64,000 nt of DNA. It comes from Mycobacterium arosiense ATCC BAA-1401 = DSM 45069. Lineage in GTDB: Bacteria; Actinomycetota; Actinomycetes; Mycobacteriales; Mycobacteriaceae. Shown one piece after another: positions 8,152-16,839 of this stretch (the first letter of the stretch is position 1; the number at the start of each line of letters is the position of its first letter). Below the pieces are notes generated by a model. It did no database searches, was not told where the DNA came from, and saw only the letters and a program-made list of their open reading frames with translations. The DNA is taken from positions 36,537-100,536 of the forward strand of contig NZ_MVHG01000014.1 in the NCBI RefSeq assembly GCF_002086125.1, given 5' to 3'. Made by a program: the position numbers and the translations under genes.

Positions 8152-9011
8152 TAGCCCGCGTCGACAGTCAGCAGGTTGACCGCAGCGGCGCGAGTCACAA
8201 CCACGTCATACCGGCTCACCGAGCGGATACCGATGGAGTCACTATCACCGAAAGTTTGGTCCAACACCACAGTCGAGCTATCGATATCCCGGCCCACATA
8301 GATGAAGGACGTGTCCAGGACGGCGATGGCGTTAGCAGGGACGGCAGTCGTGGTGACCACGGGCAAGTTGAATAGCTGCTGGGCACCTGCGACGAACGCC
8401 TGGCTCGGGTCGAACACATACCTGGAATCCGAGCTGCTGACCTTGATTTTCCGCAGCGCCGCAAAGGTTGTCGGGCGCATCACCAACACGCTCGGGGTCA
8501 CGAACTCCTCAGCCATCGCGGCCAAAGCATCGATCAACACATCGGGGTCGGTGAGCAGGTCCGCACTAGACGACGTGCTAATCCCGCTGGCCGCCAACAC
8601 GCCGGTGATCGAGTCGGACGTTCCCGCCCCATTCCACAGCGCCGCATCCAAAACGAGGGCCTGGTCCTCCACGATGCGCTGAGTCAGCACGGACTCGATG
8701 TTCAACTGCGCCATCCGCACCAGCTCGTTGGACACCACGGTCAACGACTTGAGGCCGACGCGCTCAGTGGGCAGCAACACCTTTTCGGTGAGGGCCACGG
8801 TCTGTTGGGCGATGGTCGCACCGGGGGCGGTGAATGCGGCATTCGGTGATGTGGCGGCCGACAGCGGGAGGCGCAGCGGGGCGGCGGTGTCGATGATGTG
8901 GATTCCGGGCAGCGACAGGAAAGTGCTCTTCTCCTGCAACGGGCCGATAACGGCCTGGGCAAGTGCGTCATTAATTGCGGACGCATTACCCGAAGGAACT
9001 GCAATAGACAT
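8151..9011 (-). CDS. Major capsid protein (HK97 fold)
   Basis: 286 residues. Family features are an N-terminal arm, then the E-loop and P-domain pattern (PTERVGLKSLTVVSNELVRM near 78–97), an A-domain with VLVMRPTTFAALRKI, and a C-terminal strand VSRYDVVVTRAAAVNL. There is no prohead protease and no long delta domain, and a separate scaffold gene lies upstream, so this is a scaffold-dependent capsid. Rc of TTCAGAGAG precedes the ATG. Assembly into a small shell for about 10.7 kb is a prediction. Confidence 0.85.
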   Translation of the reverse strand: MSIAVPSGNASAINDALAQAVIGPLQEKSTFLSLPGIHIIDTAAPLRLPLSAATSPNAAFTAPGATIAQQTVALTEKVLLPTERVGLKSLTVVSNELVRMAQLNIESVLTQRIVEDQALVLDAALWNGAGTSDSITGVLAASGISTSSSADLLTDPDVLIDALAAMAEEFVTPSVLVMRPTTFAALRKIKVSSSDSRYVFDPSQAFVAGAQQLFNLPVVTTTAVPANAIAVLDTSFIYVGRDIDSSTVVLDQTFGDSDSIGIRSVSRYDVVVTRAAAVNLLTVDAG

Positions 9012-9089
9012 GGTTAATCTCTCTGAATAAAGTGTTTGAACAAGCGCAAGCGTCTAAGGGCATCAGGCCCCGCATTGCGGTGGACATCG

Positions 9090-9160
9090 GTCCGAAAAGA
9101 AAAGGCTTCAGCCTTGAGAAAAGAATGGCAGCGGGAATCGTCCCGCTAACTACATTCTAC
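9090..9160 (-). terminator. Hairpin(s) between scaffold and capsid genes (attenuator-like)
   Basis: In the 151-bp scaffold–capsid gap, read on the minus strand, AGCGGGA/TCCCGCT forms one hairpin. AAGGC-TGAA-GCCTT at 9102–9115 forms another, followed by a T-rich run. This resembles an intrinsic terminator or attenuator inside a morphogenesis operon and could set the ratio of scaffold to capsid. Confidence 0.45.
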
Positions 9161-9162
9161 CG

Positions 9163-9573
9163 TCACACCAGAGTTTTCAGGTGTGAAACGAGATTGAGTG
9201 GGCCTTTGCCCTGATCTTTAACACCCTGCCCGATGTTGCCTTGTGGGGTGCGTGCGGCGTAGTGGGGTTTGCGGGTCAGCAGTTCATCGATGGCGGCCTT
9301 GAGTGCGTCGGGGTCGTCTAGGTGCTCGGCTCGGAAGGGAAGTTCCGTTGGGTCCGCGAGCCTGCCCGTAGCCCGGACAAGTTCGGTATGCAATCGGGCG
9401 GCAAAACCTTCGGCCTTCACGCGATGCTCTTTGGTCTCGTTGCGCAGTTCGGTCACGTACTCACGGGAAAAGGTGTCGGCTTCCGCCTGCGGCGTCTCTT
9501 CGCTCTCCGGTGCGGTCACCTCAACTTCGGCCGGTTCGGGCGTCTCCGTCGAAATGGGCTCGGTTTCAGACAT
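9163..9573 (-). CDS. Capsid scaffolding protein
   Basis: 136 residues. The first ~35 residues are almost all acidic/Pro/Thr (PAEVEVTAPESEETPQ). A helical, charged middle follows (SREYVTELRNETKEHRVKAEGF), then a basic C-terminus (KPHYAARTP, HLKTLV), the usual layout of phage scaffolds. AGGAGA lies 6 nt before ATG 9573. It sits between portal and capsid, the normal place. It is expected to template procapsid assembly and then leave. Confidence 0.75.
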   Translation of the reverse strand: MSETEPISTETPEPAEVEVTAPESEETPQAEADTFSREYVTELRNETKEHRVKAEGFAARLHTELVRATGRLADPTELPFRAEHLDDPDALKAAIDELLTRKPHYAARTPQGNIGQGVKDQGKGPLNLVSHLKTLV

Positions 9574-9584
9574 GAAATTTTCTC

Positions 9585-10979
9585 CTAGTTGTCGTTGAGG
9601 CCGGACATGTATCTGCCTACGGCGATGTCACGGGCCTTAGCGGCGTCATCGTCAATCGCTGAAAGCTCAGCCTCGATCTGGTCTTGCGGCAGGCCCATCC
9701 GAGTGAGCATCAGACGACGGGACACCAAGCCGGATTGGTATTCCTTCACCGCTGCATCCGCTTCGGCCGCAATGCTTCTCACATCGAAGTTGCCCCACAC
9801 AGCCCGGACCGTGACACTGTTGGGGTCGACACTGTTTCGGATCGCATACACCAGTCGGGCGACAGCTTCATGAGACTTGGCGAACAGTTTGGCTTTCGAC
9901 TCGGCCCGACTTGTAAGGCCGGCTTCCGCGCACTGCATCGCCTCGGCGGTAGACGGATTGGATGTCGTCACGCCACACATGTGAGCCGGGACCGCCGCCA
10001 CAGCCATGATGCCTTGAATCCAGATGTCGATAGAGGTGCGAAAACCCACCAGGTTGGCGCCTTCAAGCTGCCCGAAGTGGGCATTGTCGTTGTCCGACAG
10101 CATCGCCCGGTTGCCTTCGGGGATTGGGCTCACCGTGTCGATGATTTGTTCACCGTTGCCATCGAGGACTGGCTCACCCGTGCAGGGGTCTACGCGCGGC
10201 TCCTCGGTGGCCTCAATACCAGTCGCCCATCTTCTTGGCCTGGCCGTAAACTCTTGCGCCACAGCAAGGTCCGCGCATGTTTTGGCCATCGCATCGATGA
10301 GGCATTTAATCGGCTCGATTTCCGACTCGCCCGAATACTCGAGGTACGGGGTGTCCCGCCACAAGCACGGGAGCAGGTCGGCGTTGGTGAAAGCCACGAT
10401 GGGGACTTGGCCCAGTGGGTTGGGCATTTGCTCGATCAGCTCGAACTCCCCGCCGCCGTTAGGGGCGCTGGACCGCCAATGCTCCACCTTATTGACCTGA
10501 TACAGCCACACGTCCGTATAACCTTTGGTGGCCGGGGTGGTGTTCACGGTGACCTGTTTGATTCCCGCAGTAATCTGGCGGGTCACATCATCGCGTTTGA
10601 CCGCTACAGTGTCGCCGGATTCGATTGTGACGGTGGGGTTTCCCTGGTCATCAGACCACACTAAGCAGAAGGATTCGCCCTGTAGGAGGGCTTCACGGTG
10701 GAGAGTGTCGGCGAACTGGTCATAGTCGAGGGCCAGTAGGTCATCCCAGACGGGCGCGCCGTCGAACCCATTCAGCCTGAGTCTCTCGGTCAGGGCGGTG
10801 ATAGCGACCCTGGCGAAGTTGACCGACAACACCCCTAACCGGTTTCCCAGGGCGGCGCGGGCCTCCGGTGCCAGATAGGCCAGGGGTTGGCGGCCGGCCC
10901 AGTAGGCGCGGTTTTCAGAACGGCGATGCAATCCAGCCATTAGACGCTGCTGCATTTCGATGAGCAGGGGTGAACTCAT
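9585..10979 (-). CDS. Portal protein (SPP1 gp6-like)
   Basis: 464 residues from ATG 10979, overlapping the terminase stop (TAATG). A TTG at 10997 is possible but would overlap further. It forms the dodecameric DNA channel at one capsid vertex. Recognisable features are the N-terminal wing with RLGVLSVNFARVAITALTERLRLNGF, the conserved ESGDTVAVKRD stretch, and long stem/crown helices after VPAHMCGVTTSNPSTAEAMQ. Length is normal for siphovirus portals. Confidence 0.85.
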   Translation of the reverse strand: MSSPLLIEMQQRLMAGLHRRSENRAYWAGRQPLAYLAPEARAALGNRLGVLSVNFARVAITALTERLRLNGFDGAPVWDDLLALDYDQFADTLHREALLQGESFCLVWSDDQGNPTVTIESGDTVAVKRDDVTRQITAGIKQVTVNTTPATKGYTDVWLYQVNKVEHWRSSAPNGGGEFELIEQMPNPLGQVPIVAFTNADLLPCLWRDTPYLEYSGESEIEPIKCLIDAMAKTCADLAVAQEFTARPRRWATGIEATEEPRVDPCTGEPVLDGNGEQIIDTVSPIPEGNRAMLSDNDNAHFGQLEGANLVGFRTSIDIWIQGIMAVAAVPAHMCGVTTSNPSTAEAMQCAEAGLTSRAESKAKLFAKSHEAVARLVYAIRNSVDPNSVTVRAVWGNFDVRSIAAEADAAVKEYQSGLVSRRLMLTRMGLPQDQIEAELSAIDDDAAKARDIAVGRYMSGLNDN

Positions 10980-12445
10980 TATGAAGCGAAACTCCAAGCT
11001 CTTTTTCGTTTTGTAGGTTTAGTGCCCAGCCACACACAACGCGAATGACAGGGGATCAACGCGGCCAGGCAGTCGATTTTGCGGGCGCTGCGTTTACGTG
11101 AAGACTTATCCACGGTGATGCCGTAGTTGGTTTCCACCATCTTCGCGGCCAGGACATGATCGCGGAGTGTTTTATCTCCTGAATGACTAAAGTTCGCGTT
11201 GAGGGCGGCTGTGCGGAAATCCGTCACCGCTTTAGTCACACGCTGGGGACTCCACGGGAACTCCGAACACGGAATACCCTCCCCGGCAAGCACTTGAATG
11301 CTGCGGTTCATCCGGAAAGGATCGAAGGTAACCTCCCGGACCACAAACGCCCGGCAGGCCTCACGGATGGCGTCTTCAACCTCTAGCACGTTGACGCGGA
11401 AATCCGGTCTCCCATCCGACTTCCATACCCGCCACAGATCAAAGTGAGGTTTCGGAGAAACGGTGCCGATGACGATGGCCGTGGAGTCGGCATTCTCTCC
11501 GCCGAACGAACTGTCGACGCTAACCACGATCTCCGATCCGGGTTCAACCGGGGAGCCCGTCGAAAGGCAATCCCACGTTTCCGGTACCAGCAGCGGGGAC
11601 TCTGTAGACTCGATGAATTGGCAGAGCCTTTTACGTCTATAGTCCGATTCCGGCACGGTCCGGGCATCACGCTCGAATACGTCAATCGACAGGAAATCAC
11701 CGTAGGCCGGATTGGCTAGGCGAATGCAGTGCTCACACAACATGTCGTGGTGCTGAAACTCGTCGGCGGAGAACTCACGCCACACAATGAAGTCATCGCC
11801 CAATTCCCGGTGCAGATTCCTCCACTCCACCAACACCGAGCCTTCCATCTCCGCTGGTGGGTTACCGATTCCTATGCACAACGATTCCGGGCGTTTACCC
11901 TGCGCCAACATCAGGGTAGAAACAGTGTCCTGGGGGACAACCTGCAGCTCATCAATCAACGCCGCCCGGTAATCTAATCCCTCCAAGGACTCCGCTTCAC
12001 TGGGAAGGGCCTCGAGTGTCGACATGGTGCGCGGATAGTAAATCGACTCTTTCATCACCTGGCACCGAGAAGCCAGCTCAGGGCTCTTACGGATCATCAT
12101 CGCGGCGACATTGAACAGAATGGTTGCCTGCTTCTGATTCCTCGCCACAACGACGATATGGGCGCCATCACCACCGGTCATCAGCAGATAGCATGCCAAC
12201 ATTCCCAGTAGCGACGATTTTCCTGAACCTCTAGTCATCATCCACGCCGCAAGACGCGGTTTCGGATCTTTATCGAGAACCGAGGCGACCAATTCTTTTT
12301 GCCAGTCCCGGAGGATCACCGGCTTGCCGGCATCATTACCCTTCGGTATTCTGAGGAAGCGTTTACAGAATTGCGCGAACCGCTCCGATTCCTTACCGCG
12401 AGGACGCCACGGCAATGGCGATTCATCCACCTGTTTGAGGCGCAA
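10979..12445 (-). CDS. Terminase large subunit
   Basis: DNA-packaging motor ATPase and nuclease, 488 residues. Walker A is TRGSGKS at 71–77 and Walker B ALIDEL at 162–167. The RNase H-like nuclease domain starts with VSVDSSFGG (Asp311) and has further acidic residues downstream (VTFDPFRMN). The TTG start at 12445 is the only one between the in-frame stop and the domain. Upstream lies an HNH gene, a pairing known from cos-type HK97-like phages. No small terminase subunit was found next to it. Confidence 0.9.
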   Translation of the reverse strand: MRLKQVDESPLPWRPRGKESERFAQFCKRFLRIPKGNDAGKPVILRDWQKELVASVLDKDPKPRLAAWMMTRGSGKSSLLGMLACYLLMTGGDGAHIVVVARNQKQATILFNVAAMMIRKSPELASRCQVMKESIYYPRTMSTLEALPSEAESLEGLDYRAALIDELQVVPQDTVSTLMLAQGKRPESLCIGIGNPPAEMEGSVLVEWRNLHRELGDDFIVWREFSADEFQHHDMLCEHCIRLANPAYGDFLSIDVFERDARTVPESDYRRKRLCQFIESTESPLLVPETWDCLSTGSPVEPGSEIVVSVDSSFGGENADSTAIVIGTVSPKPHFDLWRVWKSDGRPDFRVNVLEVEDAIREACRAFVVREVTFDPFRMNRSIQVLAGEGIPCSEFPWSPQRVTKAVTDFRTAALNANFSHSGDKTLRDHVLAAKMVETNYGITVDKSSRKRSARKIDCLAALIPCHSRCVWLGTKPTKRKRAWSFAS

Positions 12446-12732
12446 TTCAAGTGTCTTTCAAAAGTGGCAGTTAAAACGGCCAGGATTTGTGGGCTGACCT
12501 GCGCCGAGCCCGTTAAGGAACGGTTCCGTGCTCTAGCGACGGTGTAGCGACCGGCTCACGCGCGGTGGCCCTCCCCTAGCAAACCATCCAGTGCTCGGCA
12601 GCACGGTTATTACCGCAGTAGGGCGCGCATAGACGCGCCGATGTGGTGGCCATGTAGCTAACTCACCCTCATTGTCAACCTGGTTGATTAGCTGGCCTCG
12701 ACGGACCTCCGGGAATGGTCTTCGGCCGCTGG
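12446..12732. other. Gap between HNH and terminase genes; no gene assigned
   Basis: 287 bp where a small terminase subunit would be expected. The only start-to-stop frame of note on the minus strand is 12653–12576 (25 residues, containing CAPYCGNN), too short to support. Another minus-strand frame stays open for about 70 codons but lacks a usual start codon. The region could instead hold the packaging (cos) site. Confidence 0.4.
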
Positions 12733-13149
12733 TCAGGGCGTCGCGTTTGGGGGAAGCGCAGACATGCTGGTCGCTGAGTTAGCTACGGTGCGACGCCTGC
12801 GCCTGTCGGCCGCGATGCGGGACTCCACAAGGGCGATATCTTCGGGTGTTGCCTGTCGCCCACGACTGCGGTTATGGAATCCACATGAGGTCTGCAAGTT
12901 ATGGATCTCGAATGTCCATTCGGGTTTGTCGTGGGGGCTGACGATATGGTCGGTGTGCTCAGCGGGTCGGCCGCAGCCAAGCACGTAGCAGACCGGTGAT
13001 TGGCGCCTCAAGCGCTTACTAAGCGTCTTCCACTTATTGGTGCGTAGCAGCGGGTGTGAGCGGCTTGGACGGCTGTCTGGGGGCCGGCAATCGTCGCACC
13101 TGGTGTCGGGCGATAAAGTCCCACACTGGATGCACGGGCGCGGAGCCAT
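12733..13149 (-). CDS. HNH endonuclease (packaging-associated)
   Basis: 138 residues. The N-terminal zinc ribbon has CIQC and CDDC. The HNH core is HTDHIVSPHD near residues 66–75, with HNLQTSCGFHN near 84–94, giving the His-Asn-His metal site. The C-terminus is basic. HNH proteins beside TerL help cut cos ends in many phages, the likely job here. TAATG overlap with the upstream 70-residue gene shows coupled translation. Confidence 0.88.
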   Translation of the reverse strand: MAPRPCIQCGTLSPDTRCDDCRPPDSRPSRSHPLLRTNKWKTLSKRLRRQSPVCYVLGCGRPAEHTDHIVSPHDKPEWTFEIHNLQTSCGFHNRSRGRQATPEDIALVESRIAADRRRRRTVANSATSMSALPPNATP

Positions 13150-13361
13150 TAGTCGGCGTCCAGGTCTCCCAAGCCTTCAACAATGGCGTTATCGATCATG
13201 GTATCGAGATGGTGGAAGGCGACGGCATCGAGGACGAAGTTCACCGACGTTCCCTTTTCGCCCATTACTCGTAGTAGGTAGAGGCCGTTACCGATGTAGT
13301 TAGTTGCGGCCGCGACTAACTGTTCGAGGTCAGACTTGGCGATAGTCTCTTCGATATACAT
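13149..13361 (-). CDS. Small hypothetical satellite protein (70 aa)
   Basis: 70 residues, no recognised family. Predominantly helical with an acidic C-terminus (EGLGDLDAD). It follows directly on the 57-residue gene (TAA then ATG) and overlaps the HNH start (TAATG). It is embedded in the replication-to-packaging operon, so an accessory role in replication or packaging is likely. Confidence 0.6.
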   Translation of the reverse strand: MYIEETIAKSDLEQLVAAATNYIGNGLYLLRVMGEKGTSVNFVLDAVAFHHLDTMIDNAIVEGLGDLDAD

Positions 13362-13535
13362 TTACGGTTCAATAAGTTTCTTTTGAAGTTTCAAGAATAA
13401 GATCCACCACAAATCCGTAGTCATGGCCACGCGAATGTGTTGATCGCCATCGGTGAATACGAGGTCCATTATTCCGCGGTCGGGATGACCAATGACATCG
13501 AGTGAGTGCGGCCGGATCGATTGGAAGTCGTCCAT
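13362..13535 (-). CDS. Very small hypothetical satellite protein (57 aa)
   Basis: 57 residues from ATG 13535 to TAA at 13362. The start overlaps the ATPase stop (TGATG) and the stop touches the next ATG, so it fills the space between two operon genes exactly. The sequence (IMDLVFTDGDQHIRVAMTTD) looks like a compact beta-hairpin protein with a basic C-terminal helix. No family is recognised. Confidence 0.6.
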   Translation of the reverse strand: MDDFQSIRPHSLDVIGHPDRGIMDLVFTDGDQHIRVAMTTDLWWILFLKLQKKLIEP

Positions 13536-14863
13536 CAGTTAGCCACCTTCATCGCGGCGTCGGGCAGCATCTTCGCCCGTCTAACGGTTTCGACTGCGTG
13601 GCACATCCCGCACAGCCCATGCGTTTCGGCAGGGACCCCGCAGCCCTCGGTGCTGCACATGGGTGGCAGTGGATGAAGGTCGGCGCGTGACCGTGTGTGG
13701 TTAACGTTAACGTCGGGGTCAACAGGATGCGTGGGCTCTGACCTGCGGTGTTGACCTCGTGAACCTTGTTGACCTTTTTCAGGGGTGTAGGTGTAGCGGG
13801 ACCAGGCGTCGGAGAAGTTGGCCGCGATATATCCCTTCGCCGATCTGTCCCCGATACGAATCGGATGAGAAATCACGTCGTACTGTTTCAGAAGCTTCGC
13901 AAGATCCCTGTCAGTGAGTTCATTGTTGCGGTAGTAACGTCGCCACCTAGATTCGGGCAGGTTCAGAAGCTCGCGGAGAAGATCACGGGTGTGCATTCTC
14001 TCCTCGCTGCCGAAGACAGTCTTAATGTCCTTCAGTAGTTGCACTCCGGTACTGTCGTTGTCCGATGCCTGAGTGAATTCAACTGCGGCTGCACGGGCTC
14101 GAGCCGGCCATTCTCCACCAGCGGCATCAGCAACCATTATCAGCGGCTCCCACACCTCGGCGGCACGGTCAGTCACGGGCATGTCATCCGGCCAGGAAAG
14201 GTTAGCCTTTTCCATCCACTGGGCGATATCGGTTGCGAGTGCTTTGGCGTCCAGGCCGTTGATTCGTTCTCTCCACGGTTCAACATGTTCGTCGTTCTTC
14301 CGCTTCTGCATACGAATGACGATGGCCCGGTCCGCGATAGTGTCGGGAAGTCCACCAATCCCCGCCAACGCAACAGCACCATAGGACGGATACTGCTTAG
14401 TTACTAGTCCGTTGTCCCATGAGGCGCGGCCAACCATAGCGCCACGCTTATAACCACCATTAAGCACGGCACGGAGGGTTTCATCACCCTTTGCATTCGG
14501 GCCATAGATAGTGTCAATTTCGTCACAGAAAAGGGTGGGTAATTCTTCATTCGAGAGTGTCCCGATGATGAAGGCTGCAGTGGTATTGAGAAGTCGAATA
14601 CCGTGTGGAACTAGGTGCTCACTCACTTCTAATGCGCGGGTTTTGCCACTGCCCTTCTCCGGGCTGATGAACGCCAAACGCGGGGTGGTGTCCCATTCGT
14701 CCATGCGGTGGGTGTGGGCGATCCATAGGACGTGTGCGTGGCGGGCCGCATCGGATGGGTAGGCGATGAACCGTGACAGGAAGGCATCAACCTCCCCGAG
14801 TGCCACACACCCTTCTATAGGGTTAACGAGGTCAACAGGGTTAACATCGCTGGTAGATGTCAT
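13535..14863 (-). CDS. DUF3631 AAA-type ATPase, primase/helicase-like replication protein
   Basis: 442 residues. Walker A is PEKGSGKT at 68–75 and Walker B LFCDEID at 111–117. The C-terminal half fits DUF3631, a domain found at the C-terminus of phage and satellite primase-helicases (TRDLLRELLNLPESRWRRYYRNNELTD region). A separate C-terminal Cys cluster (CSTEGCG, CGMC) could bind zinc. No TOPRIM or AEP primase domain is visible, so it may be a helicase/initiator only. It probably drives replication of the element after excision. Confidence 0.75.
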   Translation of the reverse strand: MTSTSDVNPVDLVNPIEGCVALGEVDAFLSRFIAYPSDAARHAHVLWIAHTHRMDEWDTTPRLAFISPEKGSGKTRALEVSEHLVPHGIRLLNTTAAFIIGTLSNEELPTLFCDEIDTIYGPNAKGDETLRAVLNGGYKRGAMVGRASWDNGLVTKQYPSYGAVALAGIGGLPDTIADRAIVIRMQKRKNDEHVEPWRERINGLDAKALATDIAQWMEKANLSWPDDMPVTDRAAEVWEPLIMVADAAGGEWPARARAAAVEFTQASDNDSTGVQLLKDIKTVFGSEERMHTRDLLRELLNLPESRWRRYYRNNELTDRDLAKLLKQYDVISHPIRIGDRSAKGYIAANFSDAWSRYTYTPEKGQQGSRGQHRRSEPTHPVDPDVNVNHTRSRADLHPLPPMCSTEGCGVPAETHGLCGMCHAVETVRRAKMLPDAAMKVAN

Positions 14864-14904
14864 TTTTTCTGTTGACCTTCCGGGTTTCTGTTAACCATCG
14901 CGGT

Positions 14905-15093
14905 TCACACGCTGGCGCTGCGCTCGGTGCGGCGGCGTTCAGTTTCAAGCCACAGATCCAAGTCGGCCCTGTCGAACCAAACTCGCCGGCCGATTTTGTA
15001 TGACCGCGGCCCTTTATCGACGGACCGGTAATACTGCAGCGTCCCGACTGGTAGCCCGACATAGGCAGCAGCCTGCTCGAAATCAAATCGCAT
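14905..15093 (-). CDS. AlpA/MerR-like HTH protein
   Basis: 62 residues. A winged HTH of the helix_turn_helix_17/AlpA type: FEQAAAYVGLPVGTLQYYRS, then KIGRRVWFDRADLDLWLE. TTGGAG sits upstream of ATG 15093. It lies directly ahead of the ATPase gene, where PICI-type satellites keep their AlpA-like activator. A role as activator of the replication/packaging operon or as a directionality factor is inferred. Confidence 0.78.
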   Translation of the reverse strand: MRFDFEQAAAYVGLPVGTLQYYRSVDKGPRSYKIGRRVWFDRADLDLWLETERRRTERSASV

Positions 15094-15154
15094 TGTTCTG
15101 CTCCAACAAGACCAATGAAATGGCCTTTAAAAGAATCGCCTTAAGAATGGCGAG

Positions 15155-15182
15155 AGAATAGAGGATTTCCCCTACGCCTCAA
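15155..15182 (-). promoter_or_regulatory. Predicted sigma70-type promoter for the AlpA–packaging operon
   Basis: On the minus strand, -35 TTGAGG (15182–15177) and -10 TATTCT (15160–15155) are separated by 16 nt. It lies in the 109-bp gap upstream of the AlpA-like gene, the only sizeable gap in the early operon. Confidence 0.55.
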
Positions 15183-15202
15183 GTGTATCATGAATATTCA
15201 AT

Positions 15203-15442
15203 TCAGGTCTGTTTTTCGCCATTCCCCACGTCACGCAGCCTTTCGGCCTCGAATCGGCATAATAATGACGCCAGCGCCTGGATAACTTCTAACATCTGCT
15301 TTCGGTCTAAAGTCGCCACAGCCATGAAGATCCCTCCAACTTCGCCCTTTTTGTTGGGGTCGGCGGCGCGCTCACGGGCGGCATCTTCTATCCGTGTGGT
15401 GATTTCTCTTAAGGCTTCGGTTGCCTCGGGGCTACGGTTCAT
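15203..15442 (-). CDS. Hypothetical satellite protein (79 aa)
   Basis: 79 residues, helical and charged, with likely coiled-coil segments (ALREITTRIEDAARERAADP and the C-terminal LLCRFEAERLRDV). Its ATG overlaps the stop of the upstream HTH gene (ATGA). No family was recognised. Genes in this position are commonly regulatory or replication accessories. Confidence 0.6.
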   Translation of the reverse strand: MNRSPEATEALREITTRIEDAARERAADPNKKGEVGGIFMAVATLDRKQMLEVIQALASLLCRFEAERLRDVGNGEKQT

Positions 15443-15690
15443 TGCGCACCCCCGACCGGACGCGCAAGCTCAAGTAGGGATTCACGGTCGACACGGATAA
15501 GTCGGGGACCGACCCTCTGCGCCCTAATCAGTCCGCTGGAAATCCATCTGCGGATTGTCTTCGGATCGACCCCCAGGTATTCGGCCGATTGTTGGATGGA
15601 TGGGTGACGGGGTAATTCATGAGCAATCATGTCCATTACTATCCAGACGTTTGCCGCTTCATCTCCGCAGCAAACGGAAGTCAGGGACAT
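15439..15690 (-). CDS. Excisionase-like HTH protein
   Basis: 83 residues from ATG 15690. An excisionase-family HTH appears near residues 31–75: SIQQSAEYLGVDPKTIRRW, then LIRAQRVGPRLIRVDRESL. A -10-like TATTGT ends 8 nt before ATG 15690, suggesting a leaderless transcript, which favours this start over ATG 15636 or the 15897 extension that would overlap integrase. It lies next to the integrase gene, as recombination directionality factors do. Confidence 0.72.
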   Translation of the reverse strand: MSLTSVCCGDEAANVWIVMDMIAHELPRHPSIQQSAEYLGVDPKTIRRWISSGLIRAQRVGPRLIRVDRESLLELARPVGGAQ

Positions 15691-15730
15691 GTGTAGACAC
15701 AATACGCAGATCAGGGGAAAGAAAATTAGT

Positions 15731-16819
15731 TCAAACTTTTTTCGCAGCAAGCTTGGATATAGCCTCCGCGATCTTCGCGTCCCGGCCTTCCGCGACGTGC
15801 TGATACATGAGTGACATTTGTGGCGTGGAGTGGCCCAACCTATGCATGAGTTCGGCGGTGGTTGCGCCCGACTGAGCCGCGAGGACCGCTCCAACATGCC
15901 TCAGATCGTGGACACGTAGCTTAGGTTTCCCGATCGCCCTCCGGGCCTTCATCCAATGGACCCGATATTGGTCGTCACGAATGTGGGTGCCGTCGTCGGT
16001 GAACAACAGCGCATCAGGCTTGCGTTCAACGTGTGCTTTCAGATGGGCCTTGAGGATCGGCCGAAGGTGCGGCGGCACCGACACATCCCTGATCCCGGCC
16101 GCCGTCTTGGGGACACCCTCATAAAACTTCCCCTGGCGATACGTCACGGCTCTACGGATGCGGAGAACACTGCAGTCGGCGGCCATGTCTTTCCTGCGCA
16201 GCTCGGATGTTTCACCCCACCGGAGACCACACCATGCCGCCAACAGGACGCTGCAGCGCAGATGATCGGGCATCTTCGAGGCAAGTTTGTCGACCTGCGC
16301 GGGAGTGATGATGTCGATATCGCGGCGACGTTTCGTCTGCATGGCGGCACGGATGCGACAGGGATTTGCGTCGAGCACTTCATCCTGGACCGCAGTCGTA
16401 CAGATCGCATGGAGGAGTGAGTACGCGTGGGCGTTGCGGGTCGGATGCGCATTACCCAAGCCGGTGTGCCACTCACGAACCTTGGCCGGCGTCAAGGTAA
16501 CGATCTTCCCATCGCCCAACGTGGGCAGTATCAACCGATCCAACATTGATTGGTAATGCTGCCGGGTGCGTGCACGTAAGTTCCTATGCTCCAACCACTT
16601 CCGGGCATAGTCACGCAAGGTGATGCCGTCCGAACGCTCAACGCTCCCCCACGTTCCGAGATCAATTTTCTTGCGCTCGATAGCTAGCCAACCAACGGCA
16701 TCATCTTCGTTGTCGAAAGTCCTCGACGCCTTATGCACTCGCCCGTCGGGTCCGGTGTAGGCCGCCTGCCAGCGACCGGATGGCAGCTGGCGTAACCGAC
16801 CAAACCCACGCCTCGACAT
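15731..16819 (-). CDS. Tyrosine integrase
   Basis: Site-specific recombinase for excision and integration at tRNA-Arg, 362 residues. N-terminal arm-binding region followed by the SAM-like core-binding domain (DYARKWLEHRNLRARTRQHY, 70–89). The catalytic set is complete: Arg200 (CGLRWGE), His305-x-x-Arg308 (HDLRH), His330 (LGHS) and Tyr339 (LMYQH). It lies 158 bp from attR, reads into the element, and is closest to the repeats proposed as arm sites. Confidence 0.95.
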   Translation of the reverse strand: MSRRGFGRLRQLPSGRWQAAYTGPDGRVHKASRTFDNEDDAVGWLAIERKKIDLGTWGSVERSDGITLRDYARKWLEHRNLRARTRQHYQSMLDRLILPTLGDGKIVTLTPAKVREWHTGLGNAHPTRNAHAYSLLHAICTTAVQDEVLDANPCRIRAAMQTKRRRDIDIITPAQVDKLASKMPDHLRCSVLLAAWCGLRWGETSELRRKDMAADCSVLRIRRAVTYRQGKFYEGVPKTAAGIRDVSVPPHLRPILKAHLKAHVERKPDALLFTDDGTHIRDDQYRVHWMKARRAIGKPKLRVHDLRHVGAVLAAQSGATTAELMHRLGHSTPQMSLMYQHVAEGRDAKIAEAISKLAAKKV

Positions 16820-16839
16820 GTCTGAAGGGTATCAAGACA

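Noticed and set aside
12576..12653. 25-residue minus-strand frame between HNH and terminase
   Set aside because: Too short to support; the two Cys could be chance. Kept only as part of the gap description.
15691..15897. N-terminal extension of the excisionase-like gene
   Set aside because: Would overlap the integrase coding region on the same strand and lacks HTH-like composition; a leaderless start at 15690 explains the gene.
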